Origin: Saccharospirillum impatiens DSM 12546
GTDB lineage: Bacteria > Pseudomonadota > Gammaproteobacteria > Pseudomonadales > Natronospirillaceae
DNA: 64,000 nucleotides
Assembly: GCF_000423605.1 (NCBI RefSeq)
Contig: NZ_AUIH01000002.1
Span: forward strand, 62,001-126,000
Direction of reading: 5' to 3'
The translations under genes and the position numbers were made by a program. This document shows, in pieces, positions 1-10,308 of the stretch; positions within the stretch are counted from its first letter, which is position 1, and each line of letters starts with the position of its first letter. Under the pieces are notes generated by a model, which made no database searches, was not told the origin of the DNA, and saw nothing but the letters and a program-made list of their open reading frames with translations.

Positions 1-450
1 CTCCCCGGTGTCCATGGTCTGGCGATAATCAAGCCCAAACCCCGTAGCTTCCAGCAATTTTCGTTCAAAGTACCGCAACGCAGGCGCCTGTTGCGCAGGT
101 CTTGCCAGCAGCAGCAGGGTGCTGGCGTACACGCCAAACAACCCTTCATCAGCCTGAAATCGGGGCACCAGCCGTACGCAGAGCTCATTGATATAAAGCC
201 CCTGAACCAGAGCAGCACCGCGCTGCAGCGGCGCTGCACCCTGATAGCGCCAATCGTTAAGCTGTTTCAGTTCGGAATGCCCGTGAGTTCGGACCAAACA
301 GGGACAAAACAGGGCGGGACGCTGGGTTCGGCCCACCGCAGTGAAACGCCCCAGGTCCGGTGTGAGCAATTCCAGCAACCAGTGAGCCTCGCGAAACGGG
401 CGGGCATGCAAGACAAAGGCGGGCTGATTGGGCGCACGCCGTCCGGTCAT
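1..450 (-). CDS. recO: DNA repair protein RecO (partial, N-terminal part)
   Basis: This is the first 150 codons of RecO, which helps RecR load RecA onto SSB-coated single-stranded DNA in gap repair. The frame is open to the window edge, so the C-terminus is missing. After the start it reads [20 protein letters not shown], then [11 protein letters not shown], the usual OB-fold N-terminus, followed by a helical part with [11 protein letters not shown] and [19 protein letters not shown], all typical of the family. The start ATG overlaps the era stop by four bases (ATGA), so the two are probably translationally coupled. The order era-recO is conserved in gammaproteobacteria. The call rests on these motifs and on position. 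Confidence 0.93.
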   Translation of the reverse strand, partial: MTGRRAPNQPAFVLHARPFREAHWLLELLTPDLGRFTAVGRTQRPALFCPCLVRTHGHSELKQLNDWRYQGAAPLQRGAALVQGLYINELCVRLVPRFQADEGLFGVYASTLLLLARPAQQAPALRYFERKLLEATGFGLDYRQTMDTGE

Positions 451-1358
451 GATTCGTTAAAGTAGCCCAGGCTTTTCAGGGCACGCTCATCATCGGCCCA
501 ACCGCCCTTTACCTTAACCCAGAGGTTAAGCATGACTTTGGCATCAAATAATTGTTCCATATCCACGCGGGCATCCTGCCCGACCTTTTTGATACGGCTG
601 CCTTTATCGCCGATGACTATCTTCTTCTGGCCCTGACGTTCAACCAGAATCAGACCGTGAATATGCAACACGCGGTCCTCAAACTTGAACTGCTCGATCT
701 CAACCGCCATGGAGTAGGGCAACTCGGCACCAAGTTGGCGCATCAGCTTTTCGCGGATCATCTCAGCCGCCATGAATCGCTCAGTCCGATCCGTAATTTG
801 GTCTTCCGGAAAATAAAACAGACTCCTGGGTAGCCGTTTGGCAATTTGCTCAACCAATGCATCGAGGTTATTGCCCCTCAACGCCGACAAAGGGACCACT
901 TCCGCAAAGTCGAACTGTTCAGCCAGGCGCTGCATGTGGGGTAACAGGCTTTGCTTGTCCTCCAGATGATCCACCTTGTTGATCGCCAGAATGACGGGCG
1001 CCTTGTTGGCCTTAAGCTTGTCGAGGACCCACTGATCTTCTTCCGTCCAAACAGTGCGATCAACAACCAGAACAATCACATCAACATCGGCCAGAGCCGA
1101 ATCGGCAGCCCGGTTCATATAACGGTTGATGGCCTTTTCTTCACCACGGTGCATCCCCGGCGTGTCAACAAAGATCATCTGGACTTCGCCTTCACTGTGG
1201 ATGCCCATAACCCGATGCCGGGTTGTCTGGGGTTTGCGAGAGGTAATGGACACCTTCTGACCCAAAACATGATTCATCAACGTCGATTTACCCACATTTG
1301 GCCGGCCAACGATGGCAACAAAACCACAGCGGGTATTCAGTTCATAGGGTTCATTCAC
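447..1358 (-). CDS. era: GTPase Era
   Basis: Era is an essential GTPase that binds the 3' end of 16S rRNA and helps mature the 30S subunit, acting in the cytoplasm near the membrane. The 303-residue protein has the G1 loop GRPNVGKS (18-25), G3 DTPG (65-68) and G4 NKVD (127-130), then a C-terminal KH domain with [11 protein letters not shown]. Length matches the family (about 300). The start is GTG, overlapping the rnc stop (GTGA), and the stop overlaps recO, so rnc-era-recO form a tightly coupled run. Nothing is missing. Confidence 0.98.
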   Translation of the reverse strand: MNEPYELNTRCGFVAIVGRPNVGKSTLMNHVLGQKVSITSRKPQTTRHRVMGIHSEGEVQMIFVDTPGMHRGEEKAINRYMNRAADSALADVDVIVLVVDRTVWTEEDQWVLDKLKANKAPVILAINKVDHLEDKQSLLPHMQRLAEQFDFAEVVPLSALRGNNLDALVEQIAKRLPRSLFYFPEDQITDRTERFMAAEMIREKLMRQLGAELPYSMAVEIEQFKFEDRVLHIHGLILVERQGQKKIVIGDKGSRIKKVGQDARVDMEQLFDAKVMLNLWVKVKGGWADDERALKSLGYFNES

Positions 1359-2038
1359 TTGGCATGCTCTCCGAGCGCGTTCAGGGCAGCGCGTGCCGCT
1401 TCCTGTTCCGCAATACGTCGACTGTTACCAGCGCCGACCGTTGGTTGCTCCAGCCCCTCTACTTCACAATCTACGGTAAAGGTTTGATCGTGAGCTTCAC
1501 CGGTCACTTCGCGTACGCTGTATTGCGGCAAGGGAGCCTTTCTCGACTGCAGAAACTCCTGCAGCCGGGTTTTGGAATCTTTGATGTTGTCGCTGAGGTT
1601 CAACTCTTGCAGCCTTTGATCAAACCAGTGAACGATAACGTTTTGAGCCATGTCCAGCGAATGATCAAGGCTGATTGCCCCGATAATGGCCTCAACCGCG
1701 TCAGCAAGAATACTGTCGCGCCGAAAACCGCCGCTCTTCAACTCACCACTGCCCAGGCGCAAGCACTCACCCAGTTCAAATTCCCGGCCCAACTCGGCCA
1801 GTGTTTCGCCTTTTACCAGATGAGCCCTTAGCCGGGACAATTGCCCTTCCCTTGCCTTGGGAAAGCGATCATACAGCTGCTGGGCAATGGTACAGTTAAG
1901 TATGGCGTCGCCCAGGAACTCGAGCCGTTCATTGTTCTTGCGCGCAAAACTGCGATGCGTCAGTGCCTGCTGCAACAAAACTGCATCGGTAAACTGATAA
2001 CCCAGCCGTTGGCTGAGTCTTTCGATCATTAATGACAC
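1355..2038 (-). CDS. rnc: Ribonuclease III
   Basis: RNase III cuts double-stranded RNA, processing rRNA precursors and some mRNAs. The 227-residue protein has the family signature [11 protein letters not shown] (about 37-47) carrying catalytic acidic residues, a second acidic patch [10 protein letters not shown], and a C-terminal double-stranded RNA-binding domain ending in [18 protein letters not shown]. The start is taken as GTG at 2038, three codons before an ATG at 2029; either is possible. It sits between the DUF4845 gene and era, with a 4-base overlap into era, the classical lepB-rnc-era-recO order. Confidence 0.97.
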   Translation of the reverse strand: MSLMIERLSQRLGYQFTDAVLLQQALTHRSFARKNNERLEFLGDAILNCTIAQQLYDRFPKAREGQLSRLRAHLVKGETLAELGREFELGECLRLGSGELKSGGFRRDSILADAVEAIIGAISLDHSLDMAQNVIVHWFDQRLQELNLSDNIKDSKTRLQEFLQSRKAPLPQYSVREVTGEAHDQTFTVDCEVEGLEQPTVGAGNSRRIAEQEAARAALNALGEHAK

Positions 2039-2041
2039 CGC

Positions 2042-2413
2042 TTAGAGTCCATATTCTTCGTAAAAGGTCAGTACAACATCGATGTTGGCGGCGATATGCA
2101 CTCTTTTTTCATAGTCAAGAACGACTTTGGGCTCTGTCGCACGCAGATCGAAAGTCAGGTCTTTACGCAGATCGAGCTCAATGTTGTTGATACTCAGGTT
2201 CTTGGACATTCGGCTTCTGAATTCAGACTCCAGAAAATCACCGCCACTCATCTCCTGACTGGTCCGACTGATCATCTGGTCAATGGTGAACTGGTCATAA
2301 TAGGGGCCAGACAACTTGATGATCAGGGTGCCGAAAAAAATGACCATAAACAGTAAAACAGCCATCGCAAGAATCGTTATGCCCTGCTCTCGTTTCGGAG
2401 TCCGCATTATCAT
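2042..2413 (-). CDS. DUF4845 family membrane protein
   Basis: A 123-residue protein of unknown function. It has a short basic start (MIMRTPKREQG), one membrane helix around residues 12-34, and a soluble, probably periplasmic tail. Proteins of this type (DUF4845) are found between lepB and rnc in pseudomonads and relatives, which is exactly its place here. The start ATG at 2413 is preceded by AGGA at a good distance (AGGATAA-ATG), better than the internal ATG two codons later. It lies only three bases upstream of rnc and is probably co-transcribed with it. Family assignment is by position and shape; no biochemical role is claimed. Confidence 0.8.
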   Translation of the reverse strand: MIMRTPKREQGITILAMAVLLFMVIFFGTLIIKLSGPYYDQFTIDQMISRTSQEMSGGDFLESEFRSRMSKNLSINNIELDLRKDLTFDLRATEPKVVLDYEKRVHIAANIDVVLTFYEEYGL

Positions 2414-2521
2414 TTATCCTGTTTGGGGCAACGCCCGTCGCATTGCCAGTCTCGTGGAGCAGATGGAACACCGGTTTACGGCAAGCCCTTGCTTTGGGGT
2501 AAACTCGCGCAGTCCGGCGGG

Positions 2522-3625
2522 TTAGTCAATAGCACCAACGCGGGAGAACGCCGGATACCAGCCTTTCCAGGTCATCCAGACCGCGACCGCCTCGCCCAGA
2601 ATCGCGTTTTCGTCGACAAAACCCCAGGCATTATCGCCCTGATTATTATAGTCGCTTTGCTCCAGGCGCCGCTGCCCTTCCCAATACCGGGAATCGTGAC
2701 TTGCATCACGGTTATCACCCATTACAAAGTAGTGCCCTTCCGGCACCTGCACGCCTTGTACTGGCACCCATTCATGGGGGTGACGGTTCGGTCCTGCCTG
2801 ATTCTGATAGATAAAATGCTCTACATCGCCCAGCTGTTCACTGTACAGAGTGTATCGACCCTCGGTGTCTGCGGTTCTTTGCTCAAAGGCGATATCAATC
2901 TCATTTCCATTGATGCTGAGCTGACGTCGTCCGTAATCGTATTGAATCAAATCTCCCGGCAAACCAACGACGCGTTTAATGAAGTTTTTACTGGGCTCAT
3001 GCGGCGGACGAAACACGATGACGTCACCCCGCTCTGGCTGGCTGATAGGGATAACAACATCATTGGTCACTGGCATACGCAGGCCATAGGTAAACCGGTT
3101 AACAATGATGAAGTCACCAATTTCCAGTGTCGGTTTCATCGAACCTGAGGGAATTTGAAACGGTTCAAACAAAAAACTGCGTAGCACGAACACAATCAGC
3201 AGAACAGGAAAGAAAGACCGGCTATTTTCAATCAGGCCGGGCTCCGCATTAAGGTCTTCACGGACTGAGTCAAAATCCGTCATGCTTTGTTCGGCAGCCG
3301 CCAATACGTTGCGACGGGCCGCCCGCAGCAGCAGTATATCGGCCAGATAGACAAGACCGGTAACCAGAGTAGCCACGGCCAGCAGCAACGCAAAATCAAA
3401 GCTTTGCTGAATGGTCTGCCAGATCAGCGCCAACAACAGCGCCAACAGTGCGTAACCCAACCCCCGCTCTAGCATGCTCGGGGCAAAGAGTGCCTCCAAA
3501 TGGGCCCGGTTCCAGTCGGTTTGATCAACCGCATCCGCCAGGTGTCGCCGTTGCCGGATAAAAATAACCGTCGCCAGCACCACTGTCATGACCAGGCTGG
3601 CCCAAAAAAGCACTATCACGTTCAT
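2522..3625 (-). CDS. lepB: Signal peptidase I
   Basis: Membrane-bound serine protease that removes signal peptides from Sec and Tat substrates on the periplasmic side. The 367-residue protein has N-terminal membrane segments, then the nucleophile in PSGSMKPTLEIGD (Ser162), the general-base lysine in NFIKRVVGLPGD (Lys217), and the family box GDNRDASHDSRYWG near the C-terminus. It is longer than the E. coli enzyme (324 residues); the extra length lies in the N-terminal region, where three hydrophobic stretches can be seen (about 2-22, 55-75 and 80-100) before the one preceding the catalytic domain (138-153). It lies 59 bases after lepA on the same strand. Confidence 0.97.
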   Translation of the reverse strand: MNVIVLFWASLVMTVVLATVIFIRQRRHLADAVDQTDWNRAHLEALFAPSMLERGLGYALLALLLALIWQTIQQSFDFALLLAVATLVTGLVYLADILLLRAARRNVLAAAEQSMTDFDSVREDLNAEPGLIENSRSFFPVLLIVFVLRSFLFEPFQIPSGSMKPTLEIGDFIIVNRFTYGLRMPVTNDVVIPISQPERGDVIVFRPPHEPSKNFIKRVVGLPGDLIQYDYGRRQLSINGNEIDIAFEQRTADTEGRYTLYSEQLGDVEHFIYQNQAGPNRHPHEWVPVQGVQVPEGHYFVMGDNRDASHDSRYWEGQRRLEQSDYNNQGDNAWGFVDENAILGEAVAVWMTWKGWYPAFSRVGAID

Positions 3626-3684
3626 TCCATACTGTCCTTATGCAAACACGGTAGCCAGCCGGGGCCATCAGGGCCGGTCAACTT

Positions 3685-5487
3685 TCAACTGTCAACTTTC
3701 AAGATTGCCAGGAAGGCATCCTGCGGGATCGAGACTGAACCGACCTGCTTCATCCGCTTTTTGCCTTCTTTCTGGCGTTGCAGCAACTTCTTCTTACGAC
3801 TGACATCACCGCCATAGCACTTTGCGGTCACGTTTTTGCGCAGCGCCTTAACGGTAGTGCGCGCAACAACCTGATTACCAATAGCGGCCTGTACAGCCAC
3901 GTCAAACATCTGCCGGGGAATCAGTTCCTTCATCTTTTCACACAGCAACCGGCCACGGCGTTGCACGTGATCCCGGTGCATAATGACCGCCAATGCATCC
4001 ACTCTGTCTCCATTGACCAGCACATCGAGGCGCGTGAGGTTCGACGCCTCAAAACGGTCGAACGCGAAGTCCAGCGAGGCGAAACCGCGGCTGACCGACT
4101 TCAGTCGGTCAAAGAAGTCCATCACGATTTCAGCCATGGGCAAATCATATTCCAACGATACCTGACCACCCAGGAACTGCATGTCACGCTGAACCCCCCG
4201 CTTTTCCACGCAAAGAGTGATGACATTACCAACGTGTTCCTGAGGCACCAGTATCGACGCCCGAACAATGGGCTCCCGAAACTCTTCGATGTTATTGACG
4301 GCAGGCAACTTGGACGGGTTGTCAACAAAAATGACCTCTCCGTCAGTCTTCATGATCTCGTACACCACGGTCGGTGCCGTGATGATCAGGTCCAGATCGT
4401 ATTCGCGTTCAAGCCGCTCCTGAATGATCTCCATGTGCAACATGCCCAGAAAACCACAGCGGAAACCGAAGCCCAGCGCATCAGAGCTCTCCGGCTCATA
4501 AAACAAGCTGGCATCGTTCAGGCTGAGTTTTTCAAGCGCGGTTCGAAAGTCTTCGTAGTCATCGGCCGATACCGGGAACAAACCGGCATAAACCTGAGGT
4601 TTGCTCTTTTTAAAGCCCGGTACAGCCGCCACATCAGGCGTGCTTGACAGGGTAATGGTATCCCCGACCGGCGCGCCTCGAATTTCTTTGATGGACGCAC
4701 AGATATAGCCTACTTCACCGGCCCTGAGCCGACTTTTTTCGGCCATTTTGGGCGTAAAGATACCAAGCTTGTCGACCACATGAATGCGACCGGTGCTCTT
4801 GATGATAATCTTGTCACCCTTATTCAGGGTGCCATGACGAACCCGGACCAGTGACACCACGCCCAGATAATTGTCGAACCAGGAGTCAATGATCAGCGCC
4901 TGAAGGTCGCCATCAAGATTCCCCACCGGCGGCGGAATTCGCTCGATCAGTTGCTCCAGCACGTCTTCAATGCCCAGGCCGCTTTTGGCCGAGGCATGCA
5001 CCGCGTCGTGCGCATCGATGCCGATGATTTCTTCAATTTCCTGCGCAACACGCTCTGGCTCGGCCTGGGGCAGGTCCATTTTGTTCAGGACAGGCACGAC
5101 TTCAAGGCCCTGTTCAATGGCGGTGTAGCAATTGGCCACGGACTGGGCTTCAACACCTTGTGCGGCATCCACAACCAGCAGAGCGCCTTCACAGGCAAAC
5201 AAAGACCGCGAGACCTCATAGGCAAAGTCGACATGCCCGGGCGTGTCAATGAAATTCAGCTGGTACACTTTGCCGTCGCGAGCCTTGTAATCCAGGGTCA
5301 CGCTCTGCGCCTTAATGGTAATGCCCCGCTCACGCTCCAAGTCCATGGAGTCCAGCACCTGTTCGGCCATCTCACGCTCGGTCAGGCCACCACACACCTG
5401 TATAAAACGGTCTGCCAGTGTGGATTTGCCATGGTCGATATGGGCGATGATGGAGAAATTACGTATGTGGGAGAGATCACTGCTCAC
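3685..5487 (-). CDS. lepA: Elongation factor 4 (LepA), ribosome-associated GTPase
   Basis: Translational GTPase that acts on ribosomes during initiation or elongation stress. The 600-residue protein begins like all LepA proteins ([17 protein letters not shown]1), with G3 DTPGHVDF and G4 NKMDLP, EF-G-like domains, and the LepA-specific C-terminal domain with [20 protein letters not shown]. Length is standard (599 in E. coli). The start codon is GTG with no strong Shine-Dalgarno; no better start fits the conserved N-terminus. It lies between mucD and lepB in the conserved order. Confidence 0.98.
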   Translation of the reverse strand: MSSDLSHIRNFSIIAHIDHGKSTLADRFIQVCGGLTEREMAEQVLDSMDLERERGITIKAQSVTLDYKARDGKVYQLNFIDTPGHVDFAYEVSRSLFACEGALLVVDAAQGVEAQSVANCYTAIEQGLEVVPVLNKMDLPQAEPERVAQEIEEIIGIDAHDAVHASAKSGLGIEDVLEQLIERIPPPVGNLDGDLQALIIDSWFDNYLGVVSLVRVRHGTLNKGDKIIIKSTGRIHVVDKLGIFTPKMAEKSRLRAGEVGYICASIKEIRGAPVGDTITLSSTPDVAAVPGFKKSKPQVYAGLFPVSADDYEDFRTALEKLSLNDASLFYEPESSDALGFGFRCGFLGMLHMEIIQERLEREYDLDLIITAPTVVYEIMKTDGEVIFVDNPSKLPAVNNIEEFREPIVRASILVPQEHVGNVITLCVEKRGVQRDMQFLGGQVSLEYDLPMAEIVMDFFDRLKSVSRGFASLDFAFDRFEASNLTRLDVLVNGDRVDALAVIMHRDHVQRRGRLLCEKMKELIPRQMFDVAVQAAIGNQVVARTTVKALRKNVTAKCYGGDVSRKKKLLQRQKEGKKRMKQVGSVSIPQDAFLAILKVDS

Positions 5488-5553
5488 AGAAGCAAATACT
5501 CAGCTTAAAAATGGGGTCGCGAGTTTAAACCATTTGGCCTGTGAACACCACGA

Positions 5554-5585
5554 CAGCCCCGGCCGATGACGCACGGCCGGGGCTG
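5554..5585 (-). terminator. GC-rich hairpin after mucD
   Basis: An 11-bp perfect stem (CAGCCCCGGCC pairing with GGCCGGGGCTG) with a 10-base loop lies five bases past the mucD stop. The sequence after it on the minus strand has no clear run of T, so it may pause or protect RNA ends rather than terminate strongly. It separates mucD from lepA. Confidence 0.55.
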
Positions 5586-5589
5586 AGTG

Positions 5590-6975
5590 TCACTCGGTGG
5601 GAATCGCCAGATACACGATGTTGGTACCGCGCAGGATACGAACCGCCACGGCGCCATTTTGCGGTAATTCGCGCACGATACGGTCGAAATCTTCTTTATC
5701 GCGAACAAAAGAGCCACCCATCATGGTGATCACATCACCGGATTGCAGACCCGCCTCTTCAGCGGGGCCTGTCAGTACCTCCTCAACCAGCACACCATCA
5801 CGCTCTCCTGCGTCTACGACCACGATGTTCAACGAGTTGTCTGAACTGGGCTCCGGAGGAGCAGCCTGTTCTGCAATGCGGGTCTCATCAAGGATTCCGA
5901 TGGTCACTTCTAGGGTTTCGCGCTCACCATTGCGCAGCACCAGTACGTCAACACTATTCTCAGGCCTGACCTGACCGACCAGTGGTGGTAAATCGGAATA
6001 ACGACGCACCGGCTTTCCGTCGAACTCGAGAATGATGTCGTCAGCTCGAATACCACCTTGCTGTGCCGGACTGCCGTCAAATACCCGGGCAATAAGAGCC
6101 CCCTCTGCGCGTTCCAGGCCCATGGAGCGAGCCAATTCGAGGTCTTCATTGAATGGAGGGTACATTTCGACACCCAACCAACCTCGCTGGACTTCACCCG
6201 TCTCACGCAATTGATCGGCGATGTTTATGGCAATATCAATCGGGATGGCGAAAGAAACGCCCATAAAACCGCCTGAACGGGTATATATTTGCGAGTTGAT
6301 ACCGACCACTTCACCGTCGAGGTTAAACAAGGGGCCACCCGAGTTACCCGGGTTAATGGCAACATCCGTCTGTATGAAGGGCACATAGCGGTCCGATCCA
6401 CCCAACGCCCGCCCCTTGGCACTGACGATTCCTGCGGTTACTGAGTATTCAAAATTGAATGGCGAACCAATCGCCAACACCCACTCTCCTACTTTAAGGT
6501 CTTCACTGCTGCCCATGGTTACCGCATGCAGATTCTCTGCCTCAACCTTTAACAATGCCACGTCACTTTGAGGGTCAGTACCCACCACCTCAGCTTCATA
6601 GGAGGTACCATTGGTCAGCATCACCCGAACGTCGTCAGCTCCGTCAATCACGTGATTATTGGTCAGAATATAACCGTCTTCGGAAAGAATAAAACCGGAC
6701 CCCAGGCCTTCTCTCGGCGTAGGATTGGGTCGCTCAAAATCGAAATTGGGAGGCAATTGGTCGCCAAAGAAGTAGCGGAAAAATTCCGGAACCTCCTGAT
6801 TGCTGTCTGGTCGGGCCGATCGTGCAACCGGTTCGGTTGAGGTTGTGATTTTAACAACCGAGGGTGAATGGTCTTCCACTAACTCGGTAAAATCGGGCAA
6901 GCCTTCGGCCATGGCCTCGCTGGCCAAAAACAAAACGCCCACGACTGCGGTAACAATGGATGTCCGTTGTAACAT
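5590..6975 (-). CDS. mucD: Periplasmic serine protease MucD (DegP/HtrA family)
   Basis: HtrA-type protease and chaperone that degrades misfolded envelope proteins. The chosen start is the ATG at 6975, preceded by GGAG nine bases upstream; a GTG at 6990 would add five residues but would cover that site. The resulting 461-residue protein has a signal peptide cleaved near AMA/EG (about residue 23), the catalytic triad His108 (TNNHVIDGADDV), Asp138 (SDVALLKV) and Ser212 (NPGNSGGPL), and two PDZ domains (about 245-345 and 365-455). In Pseudomonas the homologue is part of algU-mucABCD; here it follows rseC but rpoE, rseA and rseB are absent from the locus. Confidence 0.95.
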   Translation of the reverse strand: MLQRTSIVTAVVGVLFLASEAMAEGLPDFTELVEDHSPSVVKITTSTEPVARSARPDSNQEVPEFFRYFFGDQLPPNFDFERPNPTPREGLGSGFILSEDGYILTNNHVIDGADDVRVMLTNGTSYEAEVVGTDPQSDVALLKVEAENLHAVTMGSSEDLKVGEWVLAIGSPFNFEYSVTAGIVSAKGRALGGSDRYVPFIQTDVAINPGNSGGPLFNLDGEVVGINSQIYTRSGGFMGVSFAIPIDIAINIADQLRETGEVQRGWLGVEMYPPFNEDLELARSMGLERAEGALIARVFDGSPAQQGGIRADDIILEFDGKPVRRYSDLPPLVGQVRPENSVDVLVLRNGERETLEVTIGILDETRIAEQAAPPEPSSDNSLNIVVVDAGERDGVLVEEVLTGPAEEAGLQSGDVITMMGGSFVRDKEDFDRIVRELPQNGAVAVRILRGTNIVYLAIPTE

Positions 6976-7100
6976 GTAAGAGTACTCCACTCAGCATTGA
7001 GTTGAACGGGGATGTTAGGCCTAAGTGTGTCTTATCAAAGCACCCGAAGTGTTCGTTTTACATGCCATTTACGCCCTGCCAGCGAGGACTGGTACCATCA

Positions 7101-7586
7101 CTAGCCGACCTCTCGGGCAATTATCTCAATCGCAGGTGTCTCTATCGACAGAATACGTGGCTGCCCCGCTTCATTCGGGCTGGCAAACCGCCAACGGGTG
7201 ACCGCCACCGCAGACGCACCCGCCAGAACCGCCATCAGCAACTGAACAGGTTCGGGAATGGACAAATGAGATCCGGCCCAGAGCATCAGAAAGGCAGGCA
7301 GCAGCGGCCACAGATACATCCAGATTGCCGCCCGGGACAAGGCATCTTCAGGGACCCCCAGACGCACAACATCGCCTGGCCGCAAGGCCCGTTCCGTTTG
7401 CGCCCCTGCATCTTCGATGAAAAAGTGGTTTTTAGCGTCCTGCCGTTCACTGCCACCCCACTCACTCAACACGGCCTGGCCACAACCCTGACGGGCTTTG
7501 CAGCTTTGGCAGGCACGGGTTTGCACGACGGAAACAACGGCTCCCCTTGCACTCACCTCCACCACCTGACCACTCTCTTCAACCAC
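7101..7586 (-). CDS. rseC: RseC/MucC-type inner membrane protein
   Basis: RseC (MucC) family proteins sit in the inner membrane and are linked to sigma-E control and to reduction of SoxR. The 161-residue protein has an N-terminal cysteine group (ACQSCKARQGCG), a short soluble part, two membrane helices (about 88-105 and 112-130) and a short tail. The start is GTG at 7586 with GGCGGA six bases upstream; no nearby ATG fits. It is upstream of mucD on the same strand with a 125-bp gap. Normally rpoE-rseA-rseB come before it; here the next gene is the divergent nadB, so how this gene is transcribed is open. Confidence 0.88.
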   Translation of the reverse strand: MVEESGQVVEVSARGAVVSVVQTRACQSCKARQGCGQAVLSEWGGSERQDAKNHFFIEDAGAQTERALRPGDVVRLGVPEDALSRAAIWMYLWPLLPAFLMLWAGSHLSIPEPVQLLMAVLAGASAVAVTRWRFASPNEAGQPRILSIETPAIEIIAREVG

Positions 7587-7771
7587 TCGACATCCGCCTG
7601 TTATCGGGTACGTGCCACTTATTATACCGACTCACTTGCGGCCAACAATGCTCCCGGCTCAATGATGGCACCCTGGGTGAGTAATCGACCAGAGTTTGGT
7701 TATACTGGCGCTTCAGGGCTCTGACCTACCAGGCCCTGCCTCTCTTTAAGTTGTGCATGGAGTATGCGTTG

Positions 7772-9379
7772 ATGCCTTCACGATTGTCCGCTGATGTTCT
7801 GGTCATCGGTACCGGTGCGGCCGGCCTGACGCTGGCACTCAGCCTGCCACGAAACCTGAACATCTATCTGGTGTGCAAAGGCGAATTGGGCTGGGGTTCA
7901 ACGGCCTGGGCCCAGGGTGGCGTCGCCGCCGTGCTGGATAAAGTCGACTCCGTCGACGATCATGTCGCCGACACGTTAAAGGCCGGTGGCGGTCTGTGCG
8001 AACCCAAAGCCGTGCGCCACACCGTGGAACGCTCGGCCAGTGCAATACAGTGGCTGATTGACCAGGGTGTCCCCTTCACCCATGAAGACGGTTCCGAAGT
8101 CGACTACCACCTGACTCGCGAGGGAGGCCATCGTCATCGTCGTATCATTCACGCTGCGGACGCCACCGGTCGGGCCATTTCCGAAACACTGATCAGAAAC
8201 GTTCAGCAACGGGCCAATATTCATGTACTGGAACAACACATAGCGGTGGATCTGATCACTCGCAACAAGGTATTCGGCACCTCTGAGACGCCTGACCGCT
8301 GCCTCGGGGCCTATGTTCTCGATCAGCGTAACGACCGGGTCGTGACCATCGGCGCTCGCTCCACGGTGATCGCCACTGGCGGCGCCAGCAAAGTATACCT
8401 GTTCACCAGCAACCCCGATGGCGCTACCGGGGATGGCATAGCCATGGCCTGGCGGGCCGGATGCCGGGTGGTCAATATGGAATTCAATCAGTTTCATCCA
8501 ACTTGCCTGTATCACCCAAAAGCCAAGTCATTTCTGATTTCCGAAGCCGTTCGCGGTGAGGGCGGGCTGCTGAAGCTGCCCAATGGCGAACGATTCATGC
8601 ATCGTTTTGACAAACGGGGAGAGCTGGCCCCGCGTGACATTGTTGCCCGCGCCATTGACCATGAAATGAAGCGATTGGGGGCCGATCATTTGTATCTGGA
8701 TATCAGCCACAAACCCGCCGACTTCATTCGCAGTCACTTTCCCAACATTTACGACCGCTGCCTGAGCTTCGGTTACGACATGACCCTGGAACCCATTCCC
8801 GTGGTTCCGGCCGCGCATTACACCTGCGGTGGCATACGCACCGACCTGCATGCGCGAACTGACCTGGCTGGTTTGTATGCGGCGGGCGAATGCGCCTACA
8901 CCGGGTTGCACGGTGCCAATCGGCTGGCATCGAACTCCTTGCTCGAATGCATTGTGTTTGCACGTATGGCCAGTGCCGACATTCTGGACAGCGACACGGG
9001 GCCCAGTGATCCGGACGAATTACCATTGTGGGATGAATCACGGGTATCAGACTCAGACGAAAAAGTCGTTATCAGCCATAACTGGGATGAGATTCGTCGA
9101 TTCATGTGGGACTACGTCGGCATTGTTCGCAGTGACAAGCGCCTGGAACGCGCCTTGCGCCGGGTGCGATTGCTGAAACAGGAAATCCAGGATTATTACG
9201 CTAACTTCAGGGTCAGTGCCGACCTGCTGGAGCTGCGTAATCTGGTCGTTGTTGCCGAACTGATCATCGAATCGGCATTGTCTCGAAAGGAAAGCCGGGG
9301 GCTGCACTATACCCGCACTTATCCCGAGCCGCAGGAGCAAACTGAGATTACGGTGCTGTCTCCGGAACGCCCGCACTAA
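7772..9379 (+). CDS. nadB: L-aspartate oxidase
   Basis: Flavoenzyme that oxidises L-aspartate to iminoaspartate, the first step of bacterial NAD synthesis. The FAD-binding start is [13 protein letters not shown], followed by [14 protein letters not shown], the active-site region [21 protein letters not shown], and [12 protein letters not shown] and [16 protein letters not shown], all close to E. coli NadB. The start ATG at 7772 has GGAG nine bases upstream and gives 535 residues (E. coli 540); an ATG at 7757 and a TTG at 7751 are in frame but have poorer sites. It is divergent from rseC, and its stop overlaps the convergent ygfX stop by four bases. Confidence 0.98.
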   Translation: MPSRLSADVLVIGTGAAGLTLALSLPRNLNIYLVCKGELGWGSTAWAQGGVAAVLDKVDSVDDHVADTLKAGGGLCEPKAVRHTVERSASAIQWLIDQGVPFTHEDGSEVDYHLTREGGHRHRRIIHAADATGRAISETLIRNVQQRANIHVLEQHIAVDLITRNKVFGTSETPDRCLGAYVLDQRNDRVVTIGARSTVIATGGASKVYLFTSNPDGATGDGIAMAWRAGCRVVNMEFNQFHPTCLYHPKAKSFLISEAVRGEGGLLKLPNGERFMHRFDKRGELAPRDIVARAIDHEMKRLGADHLYLDISHKPADFIRSHFPNIYDRCLSFGYDMTLEPIPVVPAAHYTCGGIRTDLHARTDLAGLYAAGECAYTGLHGANRLASNSLLECIVFARMASADILDSDTGPSDPDELPLWDESRVSDSDEKVVISHNWDEIRRFMWDYVGIVRSDKRLERALRRVRLLKQEIQDYYANFRVSADLLELRNLVVVAELIIESALSRKESRGLHYTRTYPEPQEQTEITVLSPERPH

Positions 9380-9825
9380 TCATCTAGCGGAGCTAACGAC
9401 TCCCGGCGCAAGGCGCTGGCCTGAATACGGAACCAGGCATTCAGGCTGCGCCAGCTCGGGTCGGTGACACTGTCACGCCAGACCATCAGCTCACGGCGAT
9501 ACCCCGTCTCGACACACGCCAGCTCAAAACGAACGTAGAGCGCATTGCGACGCCCCCGCCCTCGCCACTGGTAGCGCTCCCCCGCCGTGGATGCCAGTTG
9601 GTCATACACCCATAGATCAGCACCGGCCCAACGCAAGTAGACCGGTTGTGGCTCAGAGCGAACGACAACAACCAGCGCCGCACCCAACACTGTGGCCAGG
9701 CCACCCAACAGCAAAACAGGCAAAGCACTGAACCCCAACAGAATCAGACACCCCGCCAATGGCGCCGCCATCATCAGCCAGCGCAACCGTGAGGGTTTTA
9801 CGCGACATTCAATCGGGTTGAACAC
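9376..9825 (-). CDS. ygfX: YgfX-type membrane protein
   Basis: A 149-residue protein with two adjacent membrane helices (about 16-55 of the chosen frame) and a tryptophan- and arginine-rich cytoplasmic domain ([37 protein letters not shown]). This is the layout of YgfX (CptA), the partner encoded next to SdhE/YgfY. The frame is open further upstream into sdhE; the chosen start is a GTG at 9825 that overlaps the end of sdhE by 17 bases, giving a length close to E. coli YgfX (135). Its stop overlaps the convergent nadB stop. Role is known only by family: an inner membrane protein proposed to affect cell shape or division. Confidence 0.72.
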   Translation of the reverse strand: MFNPIECRVKPSRLRWLMMAAPLAGCLILLGFSALPVLLLGGLATVLGAALVVVVRSEPQPVYLRWAGADLWVYDQLASTAGERYQWRGRGRRNALYVRFELACVETGYRRELMVWRDSVTDPSWRSLNAWFRIQASALRRESLAPLDD

Positions 9826-10069
9826 GGTCCAGTATCTTGCGCACCATGTAAGCCATCTCGGGGTCTTCGGGTTTGGATTTTTCCAGAAACCAGTTCCATA
9901 AATCCTGATCTTCATTGTCAATCAGGCGGCGATAGATTCGCTGATCATCTTCATTGAGCCGAGGGTAAACCGACTCGGTGTAGGGTACCAGCAGCACATC
10001 CAGTTCAAGCATGCCACGGCGACTGTGCCACCAGAGGCGACGGTGAATCAAAGCTTGCTCTTCTGTCAT
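9809..10069 (-). CDS. sdhE: Succinate dehydrogenase assembly factor SdhE
   Basis: SdhE helps attach FAD to the flavoprotein subunit of succinate dehydrogenase. The 86-residue protein has the family core: [11 protein letters not shown] (the conserved RGxxE motif), then [20 protein letters not shown] and a C-terminal [12 protein letters not shown]. The start is the ATG at 10069, preceded by GTGGAA; the longer open frame upstream is not conserved. It is followed by ygfX with overlap, the usual pair, and faces ygfZ divergently. Confidence 0.93.
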   Translation of the reverse strand: MTEEQALIHRRLWWHSRRGMLELDVLLVPYTESVYPRLNEDDQRIYRRLIDNEDQDLWNWFLEKSKPEDPEMAYMVRKILDRVQPD

Positions 10070-10308
10070 TTCCACGATAAATCGCCCACACTCAGATCCA
10101 TGATGATACGCCGGATATGTCGGAGGCTCTGCCACTCCTGTCCTAAACGACATGAGTACATCAGGCACCCTTGATGAATCCGGCCAGTAAGCGCAAAGTG
10201 TACCAGTAATGCCAGCGCAATCCGAACCAACCCAGTTTGGTTTGGCGGGCGCTGCGCACGACAAAGACGTTACCATTGACTATCCGGCCAATCACGGACA
10301 CTGACAAT

